Source of the DNA: Lucifuga dentata
Taxonomy: Eukaryota; Chordata; Actinopteri; Ophidiiformes; Bythitidae
Length of the DNA: 64,000 nucleotides
Assembly (NCBI GenBank): GCA_014773175.1
Contig: VXCM01003077.1
Span: 78,521 to 142,520, forward strand
Direction of reading: 5' to 3'
The notes beneath the pieces are model-generated. The model saw only the letters and a program-made list of their open reading frames with translations. It was not told the DNA's origin and made no database searches. Below are positions 51,628-64,000 of the stretch, in pieces. Numbering within the stretch: the first letter of the stretch is position 1; each line of letters opens with the position of its first letter. A program made the translations under genes and the position numbers.

Positions 51628-54600
51628 CTGCAGGGAATCACATGAGATTTTGAGGTTGGTACAGGAATGGTTTTATGAACAGAGCGGGTGGTCAAACAGT
51701 GCAGAGATAAGAGCCCTCACCCTGTGATAACTCTTTAAACAACTCAGACTATTTCTGCTGGAAGACATTGAGCCACTCCCTGTGCCCAAGTTGTTGCCAC
51801 GGTTACAAAGACAAAGTTTAGGGCTATAGTTAGCTATTAATACAGTATGAGGTGAGTCATTGGTGCCCTGTGCTCAGGGTGTTTCCTCAGGCGAGGAGGA
51901 AGAGGAAGTCCTTTCAGCCTTGGCTCAGTCTGGGACTCTGAGTAGCATTAGCATAGGAAACACTGTGTATGATCCCAAAATACATGCACAACCATGCACT
52001 AAATACATGCACACATACAGTACAGTGATGGAAGAAACACTCAAATGTTGTACTTCAGTAAAAGTAGTGACATTGCAATTAAGTACTGCTTATACAGGTA
52101 CTTATAGTACAAGCAGATCCTGATCCTTATCTGGATCTGGACCAAACTGCACATACTGAAATTCTTTAATGGTGTAAATATATGTCTGATTTTTTTTCTT
52201 TGAGATTTAAAAAAATATTACAATATTAAATATTTTTTGATATTTAAAAAACAATATTTCAGTAAATGTGCTTTGTTACTTCACCCTGCACATACATGCA
52301 CACAGACATCCATGCAACCATGAACAACCTCACCATTTCACACGCTCACAAACATTCATGGCCACACATTCTGCACACTTTATTCATATCTTAAATCAGC
52401 GATACTCTCGGCGCTGAATCAAGAGTTTGAAGTGGGTATCTGTGCTGCAGTGGGTTATAATAATGCACTTGGGCTCTCTGTGGCATGTATGTTTGAGATT
52501 GTTAAGATGTGAGCAGAGCATCCTGTTAAAATCCACGTTACGGCCATCTGGAAACTGTTTGTAGACAGTTAAAATACTAACAGGAAGAAACCAGGGGCTG
52601 AATCTGTTTGTTAGGACAAGTTTCAAGAAAATGATTTTTTAAAAGGATGGATTATTTGAAGAATATCTTGCATAAACGAGCCGCTCTGCTCTGCAGGAAG
52701 TTTCATAATTAGTGCTACGTCTCATATTTGCTCAGCTTCTATGAACACAATGAACACAACAGAGCAATTTTGAGCTTGTTTTCACATTTTTGCAGTGTCA
52801 GATAACACAATTCACATCATGAAGTAATTATTTTTCAAGTACACATTAGGTGGTTTGAGCTGTAGACTCATGACCACAATATCATTATATTAATTAGAAA
52901 CTCAAAGGACAGAGTCAAAGCTGAGCTGAGCAAGTTTAGAAAATTTGTCTTGTTTTTTTTATAATATACTGGCCAAAAAAGAAAGAAACAGCTACAATAA
53001 TAATAGGCCTTAATTGCTTTATTTGTCATTAAAAAAACTCTAGATTTTTTTATTTACTTTGATTCAAACTAAGTTGGACTTATTAATAGTCTATCATGGG
53101 ATAAATATGTCTGATTTTTTCCCATTAAGATTGGTGTATAAATTGACAAAAATATATAGTTATCATTTTCAAAAATTCTAGCTCCAGATCAGCACCAATT
53201 TTTGTTTTTTCTTCCCTGGGCCATGCCCCACCCCTCTACCAAGTTATGTCTAAATCATTTCAGAACTTTTGGAGTAACCCTGCTAACAAACAACCAAACA
53301 AACAAGACGGGGGAAAGATCTAATCTGATTGCTGCCTCTGTGAAGTGAAGCAGTGTTCTCAGATGAACACAGCTGAAACTGAAAAGGCCTTTTGCTTCTC
53401 TGACTTATTCCCGCGTCACTTCTTTAACAACAATTTGCACGATTAGTTCTTCTTAACAGCTGGAAATGCATCACACCCCTCATAAAGCTCTTCAGGTTCA
53501 TGTATTCTGAATGTTTTACAAACTGGAGGTCATCATGAATGAAGAATAAAGCTTTCCACAGGAAAGGAATTTGGGCTGCAACTCAATTTGCATGACTGAG
53601 TGTCCACATTTGAGCGAGAATGCTCCGTCCTTCTAGACAGCAGTCTGCCCACAAACATCACAAGAATCTGAGCCTGACCCTGGAAGAGGGAAGTGGCTCA
53701 GGACTCATGCAACCAACCTGACAAATGTAGATCTCCTTTCTCCCATCTAAGCCTCTTTTTATGTAACACAAAGAGTTACTCCACAATAGTTTGCAGCTAC
53801 AAAATGTAGCTGTAAGTATAACTTAAAGCAAGCTGATATTATCAACCAATTATTACCTCTTGCATGCTACTAGACGTGCAACATTAAATTGCATAATGCA
53901 ATAATTCACAGGCTGCATTTTTATGTACATACAACCCTTATTTTGATAGCTTTATGTTTAATTTACTAATGCTTTCTTTAATGTATATATTTTTTACTGT
54001 CTATTAACTATTAATAGTCAATATATTGTTGTCATATTTTTCCTTACACTCAAATATCAATATTGGTATCTGCCTTAAAAATCCAGTATCAGTATTGCAT
54101 AGTTTACTGTCCTACAATATCTGACTACATAAGTGTTTGAGGTTATTTTTTGTAGTTTTTCTTTATGGCGGGTTTGTCTGTTGTTTACCTAAAATGCATT
54201 TTTTAATCTCTAATTAAAAATCCATTTGTGAAAATTCCAACATCAAAGGAGAAAAGTTTAGTTACAAACTTATACAATGTGCAAAATAATCCCTTTTCAT
54301 GATCTTTGCTATATGTGACAGAATTACAAAGGAAATGTGAAGCAAATTCACAAAATGTAGCATTTTATATCAAAAACAGTCAGAATGTAACCAAAATCTT
54401 GGTTTTTCTTTGTGTGACTCATGATTTGATGGACAAACCTAATTTTCTGTAAAATAAAAGTTAACAGTTATGATTCTAGTGAGTGTAAAGATTTCAGGTC
54501 TGAATCGGACCATGTGGCAGGTTTTGTTCACTCACATCTGCATTTTATGAGCCACAAATCATACAAATTATGAGAACAAAATTTAAACTTCATGAGGTTA

Positions 54601-55309
54601 AAAGTCAACATTCCTAAGAGTTTTGAATGATTCACATTGTGACATGCAGCAGCTACAGTAGCTGGTAGATTTCTGGATTTGAAGTATTTGGAAAATAGTT
54701 TCAGTATTCAAGAGAAGTTAACACCTTGAGTTGGCTGTTAGTATTTACAGCTAATTTATGCTGTACAAATAGTCAAAGAAAAACTGCAGCTACCAACCTT
54801 ATGTAACATCCCTGCACGGAGTCAGATAAGGTCAAGAACCATCAGCACTTTATATAAGTGGACAAGCAGTACCACAGTCTGTCCACTGGCTGCTCAAACA
54901 AACTGGATCAACTGGACAATTCCATGATGTCTTCATGGAGGATGTGGAAAACTGAATTTTCCTGCAGTGACACAAAAGTAGCCAACTGGAGTTTCCAAGC
55001 TGAGATCCTGAGAAACTAAAATCTGAGGCTGCAGTTACAGTTACAAAAGAAGCATTAACTAGACTGGCAACATATAATTCCGGATTGCAAAAATTGAATA
55101 TTTACAGATTTGATTCTAAAAGTACTAGCTAATGACTTTTTTTTAAGTGCCTTTAAACTTTTCTTTGTGTTATCCCATTTAAAAATGAGAAATTGTACTG
55201 TTACTTTCCCTCATTTCTTATAGTGTAATATAGTAGGGAGTATGTGTTTGACACCTTTCAAAATGCATCCAGTGAGACAAACCCAAGAGTCCTGAACTGC
55301 CCTGAAATT
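51628..55309. other. gsn intron 1, proximal part
   Basis: AT-rich with short unidentified repeats. A copy of the AAACAAACAA-tailed family lies at about 53195-53330. I did not recognise an alternative first exon or a signal-peptide exon on the minus strand. Confidence 0.4.
53195..53330 (+). repeat. Dispersed repeat copy with AACAAACAA tail
   Basis: GGGCCATGCCCCACCCCTCT, ACCAAGTTATG, TTGGAGTAACCCTGCTAACA, AACAACCAAACAAACAAG. Best preserved of the four copies in the window. Confidence 0.45.
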
Positions 55310-55875
55310 TTAAAGGACCATACCAGTGATTTTGCATAAATACTACCTGCATTATAATGCTGTCAACTATTTTTCAAAACATAAAACCATATTGTAGTTT
55401 TCCTGTTGTTTTTGCCAAATCCCCCAATCTTTCAAAGTCAAATGTTCATGCAATACACCCACCGTAAAATTCAACATTTCACCTGCTAACACATGCGTCC
55501 AAATGTAAAAGGGACGGTCATTTTTAATTTCTTGACAACATTTCTCCTGGGACTATATTCCCTGGATGAGACCTACATTGTCTTCCATGCAGCTCCATGT
55601 TGGACTGGTTAAATAAAGTTACATTGACAAAAAAAAATTAATAGACATTGTGTTTGCCTTGATGGATTATATATCTCAAGTACGTTTCAAGTCTCTACAA
55701 GTCGATTTTTATAAGTGCTGGAATGAACTGAAACCAATGGCAGTGTGGAAGGTAGGAAAAATAATTCTAAAGGAAAAATTATTGCTCCTTTAGGAAATGG
55801 TTGTCAGTATTATAATGTATATGTGGTTTGTATATATCACAGTCAAACATGCAAAAGTCCTGGGATGGTCCTTTA
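55310..55875. mobile_element. TTAA-ended repeat family, copy 6 (gsn intron 1)
   Basis: Left end TTAAAGGACCATACCAGTGA, right end GGGATGGTCCTTTAA. Diverged relative to copies 1-5 but with the same internal order (CAATCTTTCAAAGTCAAATG, GGGACTATATTCCCTGG). About 565 bp. Confidence 0.8.
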
Positions 55876-56514
55876 ATTTTTTGATTGGTCTTTTACTTCT
55901 GCAATGTCTACACGAACACATGCAAATTTACCTCCCTACACACTTTAAACACACCCACAAACATGAGACAGTACCGATAATGGCCTGTTTTCACTCAGTG
56001 TGAACAGCAGTGCTGCAGCAAGGAAACGCAGAAGTTGATCCGTGTTTTTTTAGCACATTTAAGCACTGCATTGCAAATAGTCCCCTAAATGGAAATAAGA
56101 CACAGAAATCTGTAAATGTCCAATTTAATAAGCTTCAATAAACTTAATTCCATTTCTCATTTCATTTGTCACAGTTTCCATTACTCCAGATAACAATAAC
56201 AGCTGGCTAAAGTAACATTTTTAGATGTATCTATGGTTGTAACACAAAATCGAGCCTGGAAATGAAACATGGGGATATTTGTGGATATTTAGTGTTTTGT
56301 AAAAATTGCAAAGTTTCTGTTGCCTTGTAGGGAAAAAGGTGGAAAGCCAGAAACTCAGAGATCTCTTCAATGATTCTATAATATTTGGACAGTTACAAAG
56401 CGTTTCCTCCAGGTTTATGACTCAGGCAGGGGGAGTTTGATCGACTCTGCATGCCAAGCCTAAATAGAGCAGGTCATGTGACAGTTGTTGGCTCTTCAGA
56501 GGCATGCTGGGAAA

Positions 56515-56647
56515 ACAGATGGTGTCTGCAGTCCAGCCCACCTCTGCATAACCGTAACCCCCCCTGGCACCCCTCTCGTTNACAGATGGTGTCTGCAGTC
56601 CAGCCCACCTCTGCATAACCGTAACCCCCCCTGGCACCCCTCTCGTT
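56515..56647. repeat. 66-nt exact duplication around a single N
   Basis: Copy 56515-56580, N at 56581, copy 56582-56647, in gsn intron 1. Assembly-type duplication. Confidence 0.85.
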
Positions 56648-56649
56648 CA

Positions 56650-59640
56650 GGCTCTTTGTCCTTCCCTCTGCTCCAAACAAACATGAAGTCATCCCAGGGC
56701 CCACAACCTCACATGTCCTTTCCCCTCCCCCCAAAAAACCAGCCAGCTTTCTAGTTCAGTCTGGAAAACGATATGGAAATTTTCCTGCCTGCCCTGGCTG
56801 GAGGGCCGAGTGAAGGAATGAGAATCAAACCCAATCCTATCGAATTCACAATCTGAAAAAGTGCAACTTACAAGCCGCGAGAACTGCAGTTTTCTTCAGA
56901 GCCTATAAGCCTCTGGTGTCTCAAGTCATTATTGATTTGATAATTTGATGTTACTTATCAACAAAAAAGCTTGATTTGGTTGTTGTTTACAGTGTGAGGA
57001 TGAATGACTCGATCAAAAGAATCACATGATAATCGAGTGTGAGAAGACATTTCTCTAATCAAGAGTCATTTTCTTGCCTTGTTCTGTTTTGTTGCAAGAT
57101 ACTGACAATCATTTCTAGGAAGTTCCTGCACTTATAATTATGCCTGGCAGATGTTTGAGACTGTATAGAAGAATATTACAGGACTGGAGTAATATTTATA
57201 GAAAAGAATGCCAATTTAATTTGCAATTGGAATGTTACACTGCAGACTTTCCATTTGATCAAGTCATGAAATCTACTTTTGAGTCCTAAAAGCCTAGTAC
57301 AAATCAACTTGTCTCAAGCTTTTTTTTTTTCTTTTTTTTTATAATCGAGTGTCATTTTTCTTCATTCCACTGCAGTGATTTGCCTTATTCTGTCTTGTTT
57401 TAAGATCCTGACACTTTGGTAGAAAATTTCTGAAATAAGTTGATTTTATTGAAAACAGAAATAGTCTCACTAATATGCTCACTGAAACTCTCATTCATGC
57501 TTTTAGGACTCAATAATAGAAAAGAATGACTTGTTAAGATGGACACTTTTTTTGGAGTTTGGTCAAAACATGGTTCAAAGTTTTCAACAAATTGATCAGC
57601 CTTAATCCACTGTGCAGAAAGTGAATTTGTAGGGGAGTTCTGAGGTGTTTTGATGGACGAAATAAAGGACAGGACAGAAAAAGAGTTTTCTGTGCAGTTA
57701 AGTTTCTCAGAGTTCTGCTCAAACAGAGATTCCTAATTCGGGAAGGGGATTCTGGATGACTCATTTTCTCCACCGAGGGCTGTCAGCTGCCTTCCATTTT
57801 TCTCAGTACACATCCGATAACAATCTGCTCAGACTGTACATCCTTTAATGATAGCTTTGCTAGTTCCCTTTCAGGTGTTTACACAGTGTAAAACACGAGG
57901 CAGACGAGAATCAATCCCACAGTTTATGACAGTGTAAACTGTCATCCAGAACATGGCAGGTTATTAGAGGAAGAGATGGTTATTTCAGGAACAATCTGCC
58001 CTAAAACACTTCAACACTCCTCAGAAACAGCCAGTGAGGATGCAGTTTGTATTTTAAGTTCCTTCTAGGTTGATATCAGGGTCAAATTATAGCACCGTGT
58101 TATCATAAGATTAAATTCTGTTCCCTAAATTAACCTTTCACAAACTCACAAAATGGCACTAACAAAATGGCATTCGTCATGGTTTAGAGAATCTAATATG
58201 GTTTTGATTGACATTATCCAATGTAATGAATGTCACTGTGCACTGAATGTGTGATTTTACATGTACGTATATGTGCAGATATTGCAGTATTTTCAATATC
58301 ACAAAATGCTCTTTGTATATTACTCTACATTTTTTCTGAGTAGAGTTTGACTTACTGTCACACTGCTGTGCTCAAAAATCAGTCAATTAATTAATAGTGG
58401 GTCGAAAGTAAATTAAACAACAAGTTTAATAATCGATTAATCATTTTGGTCATTTATCAACTAAAATTACCACACATTTCCTGCTTTCAGCTTCTCAGAT
58501 ATAAGAATTTGCTACTTTTCTGTATAAACTGTATCTTTTTGAGATTTTTTATAACTGTTACTCAGATAAAAATGTCACCTCTGGTTCTTGGAACAGTTCA
58601 ATTTTTTTTGATATCTGATAGTTGTAGACCACCTCAGTCCCCAGTCACTGTAATTCTCTAAGTTTTGTTCTTTCTGCTCAAGTAGAGGCTGTAAAGTTGA
58701 TGTTTTGACTATAAAGCCAAGGAAGTTATCGCAACCCCAAATTAAAAAAAAAAAAAATCTATATCCATCAGCTTTTACCACATCTTCAATTTGGTGATAT
58801 CCACTTTTTCACCTTGGTCAAGATTTCAAACTTTTTTTTTGCCATATTTCAGCTTCTTTTTTTTCAAGTTTTTTTGGCACTTTTTTCATGCTGTGCAAAT
58901 TCTAAATTTGCATAAAAATAAGTGGATGAATTCTAAAACTAAAATCTACAAAAATCAAATCAACTTTGCTTATACTGTATGTTGGAATATGTTTTGCATG
59001 CTCCCACTATGATCCCCCATTTCATACTGGGGACATGTTTGTGGATATGTGTCATGCAGCCATGTTGGGCACTTCTTTTCTCACCACCCTTAGCCTCACC
59101 CAGACTACACCCTGTTGCCCGAATGTGTATTTTCTGACTCTTGTAGCTGCCCAAAGAAGTCAGCGGGAGGAGTAAAAGCCAAAATTCCATGCTTCAGAAA
59201 TGTCCCTTCAGAAACATGGAGGTGATGTCCAAAACACCATGTCTGTGTTTTTCTACAGTTTATGAGCACAAGTAAGGGCAGGTTAAGGGAAAGTGGGTAT
59301 GCTGATGAAAACATGGAGTGTTTGAGTGTCTGTGGGTGAATTTTTCCATTAACCTCACCACTGTAACCTGCCTCTCACTTGTGCAGTCAACGCTTCTTCT
59401 CCGATTCTTCTCTTTTATTGTATATTGTATATAAATTGGAAAATACCTTTCACTTACCCAGTTCAAGTATGTAGTACCCTTTTTGTACACACACATGCAT
59501 AAGCATTAACATAGTTTTTTTTTTTTTGTTTTGTTTTTTAAGGTTTTTATAGCAATCTGATGCAGGGTGTGGGTGGTTTTAAGCATCCCATACTCTTTGG
59601 CCCTCTGATAGCTTAGTGTGGATCTGACACAGCATTTTCT
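56650..59640. other. gsn intron 1, distal part
   Basis: No exon, RNA gene or clear mobile element recognised. Short A/T runs only. Confidence 0.4.
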
Positions 59641-59656
59641 GGTTGGCTAACAAAGG

Positions 59657-59658
<2 letters not shown>

Positions 59659-59696
<38 letters not shown>

Positions 59697-59725
59697 ACTC
59701 ACCCACCCACAAACACACACGCACA

Positions 59726-59756
<31 letters not shown>
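59659..59756. repeat. (TC)n then (CA)n compound microsatellite
   Basis: CT/TC run at about 59659-59692, then CACCCA and ACACAC runs to 59756. Confidence 0.92.
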
Positions 59757-60394
59757 TGATGCATACAATCAACCGCATACAGGATGTTGAGACTCATAAC
59801 TTTCTCGGTTCACTCTTAGTATTTAGGTGTGTCACTATGGAAACCACAGATGTTCCTAAATAGAAATTGGAAGATGCAGCTGTTGAAAATTCAAAAAACT
59901 AGTATAGAGCAGTTTTGAGCTCTGAGTTATTAGCTCTGGATGTTTTCAACAGAAGCAGTGCTATGGTACTTTTGAGTTACTCTCACATCAGCCAAGCGTA
60001 AACTCATATAAAAGTGAGTGAATTTTATGTCCAGGAAAGAATTAAGCGGAACCAGGGAATTTTGAGCCATCCAGGGTTTCCTTTGTCTCTCCATATATGG
60101 CATCATCATCTGAGCAGCAGTGAAGTCGATAAAAGCCTCTTATTTAAAAGAAGCTGGACGTGAAAGAAACATAGCAGTTCATTTAATCCTCCACATGCGC
60201 GCAGCAGAAAGAAGCAAACAGCTTTAAATTGCTCCATTCTGCTTTCAAATCAATAAAACAGCTTGGTTGCATAAGAGGAGAAATAATAACGGTCCTCTCC
60301 ATTGTGATACCTTAATTATAGCATCAAATTACCGTGCGTCAATCTGTGCCGTAAGATTTACCGAGCATTAACACCAGCAGCCATGCAGGGTTTC

Positions 60395-60420
60395 TTTCTT
60401 TCTTTCTTTCTTTCTTTTTT
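60395..60420. repeat. (CTTT)n run
   Basis: Short CTTT tetranucleotide run just downstream (in gene orientation) of the presumed gsn exon 1 donor. Confidence 0.85.
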
Positions 60421-60435
60421 TGACGCTTGTCTTAC

Positions 60436-60560
60436 CTAAGTGCTGAGGTTGTGATCGGGGTTCTGGAGTGATCCGGAGCCGCGGTGAGAGCGTCTGTCTG
60501 CAGCAGGAGCAGAGAGGCTTCAAGTCGGCGTGGCAGCGGAGCTCAGAACTGCTGTTTATG
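60436..60560 (-). other. gsn: Probable gsn non-coding exon 1 (5' UTR)
   Basis: The minus strand shows a GC-richer segment ending CTCAGCACTTAG|gtaagaca at 60436, a good donor. It would join the acceptor at 51628 ahead of the ATG. The 5' limit is a guess. A CATAAA element at about 60552-60557 on the minus strand could act as a weak TATA box about 25-30 bases upstream of a start near 60525. Vertebrate cytoplasmic gelsolin mRNAs are known to begin with a non-coding exon. Confidence 0.5.
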
Positions 60561-60625
60561 GCTTCGGTCCGGGACACTCCCCGTTATGACACACCCCTGC
60601 CCTGTCTGCTGCGCCGCCTGAGCAT
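60561..60625 (-). promoter_or_regulatory. gsn: Putative gsn proximal promoter
   Basis: A modestly GC-rich stretch immediately upstream of the presumed exon 1, including GGCGGCGCAGCAGACAGGGC on the minus strand. It is bordered upstream by the CA microsatellite. Assigned by position and composition only. Confidence 0.3.
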
Positions 60626-60652
60626 ACACACATACACACACACACACACACN

Positions 60653-60691
<39 letters not shown>
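60624..60691. repeat. (CA)n microsatellite with an N
   Basis: CA run interrupted by one N at 60652. True length unknown. Confidence 0.92.
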
Positions 60692-60693
<2 letters not shown>

Positions 60694-60798
60694 TGTCTCA
60701 TGCTGTCTCTGCCTCTTTAAATCTGTCAGCTATGCTGTGGAGTGGAAGAAATACTTTAAGTAAAAGTACACTGTTAAACCTTTATCAGTGGAAATTAT

Positions 60799-60835
60799 AG
60801 TAACTTACTGGCAGCACGGTTGCCAGTAAGTTACT
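60799..60835. repeat. Perfect 15-bp hairpin
   Basis: AGTAACTTACTGGCA, loop GCACGGT, TGCCAGTAAGTTACT. Flanked by TTACTGTAA and TTTTACAGTA words, as in a common fish hairpin repeat. Not obviously a terminator or an RNA gene. Confidence 0.8.
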
Positions 60836-60839
60836 GTAA

Positions 60840-63250
60840 GTGACATTTTAAATTATTGTTACTGTATTTGCATTTTACAGTAGCTAAATAGTATTGTAAT
60901 TTTAAAGCACAGTGCTTTACTGTAAAATAAATCAGTCTACAGTATATGACTAATTTTTACTGTAATGTAGTGGTGCCATAATCAGAAAGTGCAAGTGTAA
61001 ATCTTCCATACAATTTCCTTAAGTAAAAGTAAATGCACACACACGAACATATACACACACTTGCAGTACTGGAAGAAGTAAATGTTCCCAGTTATTTGCA
61101 TGTATTCTCCTTTTGTGTAATTAATTTGTGTTGTACATTGTGGCACATCACATGAAATAATTCTACATATTGTATTATTTTGGGATTAATGCATAGTCAT
61201 GTGTACTTACTTACTAGTACTGCAATATATATTACCACAGAGGTGTAGTATTGAAGTTCTCCATTCATTTCCCCTTAGCTCAAGGTAATTTTACTTTCTA
61301 TCTGCAATTGTTAGAAGGATACAACGATCTTTACTTGAGGAAGGCATGTTCAGGCATGTTCTATACATAATCCATTAATTTTAGGAATGTTTGTGTTATG
61401 TTGTGTTATTCTTTCCCCAGAAATCAGATCAATAACCTCCATGTGCTGTAATATTATTTTGATTGTCCAAGCCATTTTCACTGATGTACCATGAATATTC
61501 AGTTAAGATGTTGTCGTGTCAAGGGATTCATGCTGTAAACAAAAGGGAAAGAACACGTTTGTATCAAATGGTTAATTTTTCACAAATACTCTGTAACAGT
61601 CACATAACGGATCCACATGGGACTAAGTCAATACCTTTTTATAAACCGTAAAACTGTCAAGTATTTTTTTTCTTAGTTACATTGATCTCAAATTAATGTA
61701 ATCTGATCAGGGCTCAGTCATGAACAGGGCTAAGACGCCCTCTACTGGACAAAAGGTCAAAAACAGGGTGACCTCCTCGTTGAGTTCATCCCAAAGAAGT
61801 AAGTAATTAAATGTATTTAATGTTTTATGTGTTAATGTTTTCATTTACTTTTTTACATTTTTGTCTTTCGATACATACAATCACAAATAGAAATCTTCTT
61901 ACAGACAGAAGCATGTATGCACACATGCACACACATGCCACAAAAAAACCTACTAAAATTCTTATATATTTTCTCTTTTTTCCTTTTTGTTTTAAGATGG
62001 GCTGTTGAGTTACAGTGAATCAGGATTATATATTACCTGAGTAATGTGAAATTTAACTGCTTTTTCACAGAAATTATTTCTATCTTTTTCCTTTGTAACC
62101 TCATTTATTAAACAAACTTTTGTTAACATTATGAATGCAAACTGTGATGTGAATGGAAAGAATTTAGATTGATTTCTTACACTGAATCCCCTTAATATCT
62201 AATTATGCGTGACAGCAACATGTTGGATCATGGCAACAAGTTGCATTATGTTGAAATATTCTCAGTGACAGTGGCTACATTCTAACATTAGGAGCAGACT
62301 TTTTTGGAGATAGTGAAGGGTTCTGGCTAGTGATGAAAACACTTTGACAATGAAGTCTTGTTTGTGTGCCTTTTTTTGTCTCAGTCAAAAGCACAAGCTG
62401 CCTTTCAGTCTGTCCAAAAGTCAAGAATCCAGCTCACAGACTGAGACCGTTACTGTCAGATGGAGCAGTTTTCCAAAAGGGGACCAGGGAATTCCCTAGC
62501 CCTCCTACACATTACTAAAAACATCCAGGAGTGGCTTTAGTTTTCAAATTTATTTACAACAGCACCTATGCAATGCAACCCTTGTGATAATCTGGGGGTC
62601 AGTTTCCCTGACTTTGCAAGCAATTCTACAGCTGCTTTCACATGCTAAATAGTGCTCCACTGTGGTTCTCATGTATGACCACACTGCATTTCCCACCTTT
62701 CCTTACTCTATCCACTTACAGTCATTCATTCATGATGATGATTTTATTCATTAGATTCAGATTACTGTAATGGCGAGCATTGATGGTTCTCAATCCTACT
62801 CCACAATATCAAATATTTCCCATCCCTCCCTGCTGTACTTACACCTGATTGAGTAAATAAGGTGTGCTCATTCTACCAGCAGTCTAACAGATTTCGATTG
62901 TCTCAGCAACACACCTGATTTGGTTAATCAGGCGAGGTTACAGCAGAGAGAGAGATGGAAAATATACAGTGATGTGGAAGGTCAGGATTGAGAACCAGCA
63001 GTGTTTCCCATTGCCAGTAATCTGAATTTGATGAGTATCATTGGTGGAGTCGCTTTTTTTTCCTTTTTCTAAACAAATATTAATGTTGTTTACAAGACAA
63101 ATTCATCTAACAGATTTTATTGGGTGAGACAATCTGTTGTGCCATAAACCTTAATGCAGTGGCTCTCAATTCTGGTTGTCAAGCACTACATCTATCTGTT
63201 TGATGTGTGATTTGGACGCATACCTTTTTAATTTATAGTCTGATTGTTTT
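60840..63250. other. Intergenic DNA upstream of gsn
   Basis: AT-rich, no gene recognised. Short open frames only. Confidence 0.45.
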
Positions 63251-63252
63251 TG

Positions 63253-63300
63253 CATTTTTTTTTTTTTTTTTTTTNAAAAAAAAAAAAAAAAAAAAAAAAA
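63253..63300. repeat. T run joined to A run across an N
   Basis: About 20 T, one N (63275), about 25 A. Probable false join of two homopolymer contig ends. Confidence 0.8.
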
Positions 63301-63699
63301 ATCTAAAGTTGTCCTAAGTTGTCTCCACTACCATGGATTTGTGGATTTTTGACCTTCAAGTGCTTTGTGGCATTGTTGTTACTGCAGTAATAGCAGGTAA
63401 ACTGCTAATAGACTGATGTCTGTACTGAAATATAGGTCAAAAGCAGATTATTTAACCTATATTTTGTGGATATTTCGCAAAGTTAAAGTTTTGATTAGCA
63501 AAAATAAAATTAAAAAAACGAAGGAAAAAAACAGTTAATCAATGAACCTAACATCAATGTAACATATGTCAACTATGTATTTGTATTTGTATTGTAAGTA
63601 TTTGTACTTCTACTTGTTTAGTTTATAAATAAATCACACAATTTAGACAGTCAGGATTTTATTAATAATATATTTTATAGTAAAACAAAAAAAAAAAAA

Positions 63700-63842
63700 N
63701 NNNNNNNNNNNNNNNNNNNNNNNNNNNNNNNNNNNNNNNNNNNNNNNNNNNNNNNNNNNNNNNNNNNNNNNNNNNNNNNNNNNNNNNNNNNNNNNNNNNN
63801 NNNNNNNNNNNNNNNNNNNNNNNNNNNNNNNNNNNNNNNNNN
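63700..63842. other. Assembly gap (143 N) between A runs
   Basis: N run flanked by A on both sides. Its length may be an estimate from read pairs. Confidence 0.95.
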
Positions 63843-63889
<47 letters not shown>

Positions 63890-63892
<3 letters not shown>

Positions 63893-64000
63893 AACCGGTG
63901 TTTCGGTTAATTCATCGCTTCATCATCCAGCATCGAGTGCTGCACAGAGACGAATCGGAAATCGGAAAAAGTTCAGATCCCACGATCCAGCGCGTGGGAG
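63890..64000. other. CpG-rich stretch at the window edge
   Basis: About ten CG dinucleotides in 111 bases, in sharp contrast to the AT-rich DNA before the gap. Contains a TCCCACG...CGTGGGA stem near the end. It could be the edge of another gene's promoter or first exon, or of a repeat. Truncated by the window. Confidence 0.35.

Noticed and set aside
63888..63900. CCTAACC at the end as telomere-like sequence
   Set aside because: A single unit beside a homopolymer, not a tandem array.

Overview
The window is vertebrate nuclear DNA, almost certainly from a ray-finned (teleost) fish. It holds two intron-rich genes in convergent (tail-to-tail) order, stom then gsn. As far as I recall, human 9q33 has the same pair in the same relative orientation. 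The rest is AT-rich DNA full of microsatellites and short fish-type transposable elements. The teleost assignment rests on the repeat types and protein divergence. I cannot name the species.

Layout. 1-16.2 kb: no gene recognised; polypyrimidine tracts, a low-repeat block at about 5.6-7.7 kb that resembles conserved non-coding DNA, then AT-rich repeat-bearing sequence. 16.3-29.2 kb (+): stomatin, seven coding exons, 284 aa, complete, with every junction in frame. 29.2-36.7 kb: convergent intergenic region holding a large inverted repeat with a hAT/BED-finger remnant, a cruciform-prone TATAGA tract, a non-autonomous hAT element with a target-site duplication, and a LINE 3' remnant. 36.77-51.63 kb (-): gelsolin, fifteen coding exons giving 729 aa with six gelsolin repeats, plus a candidate 27-nt microexon. 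51.6-60.4 kb: gelsolin intron 1. About 60.44-60.56 kb: probable non-coding first exon. 60.6-64 kb: upstream intergenic DNA ending in a 143-N gap and a short CpG-rich stretch.

Function. Stomatin is an integral monotopic SPFH-domain membrane scaffold, and gelsolin is a calcium- and phosphoinositide-regulated actin severing and capping protein. They are neighbours by conserved synteny, not members of one pathway, and nothing suggests co-transcription.

Assembly quality matters here. Many single N characters sit either inside homopolymers or exactly between two identical 61-67 nt copies. The latter look like unmerged contig-end overlaps rather than biology. One falls inside gelsolin exon 8 and adds a spurious, in-frame 22-codon repeat. 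I found no previously undescribed multi-gene system. The observations most worth following are the gelsolin microexon, the changed caspase site, the TTAA-ended repeat family in the introns of both genes, and the diverged direct duplication around stomatin exon 1.
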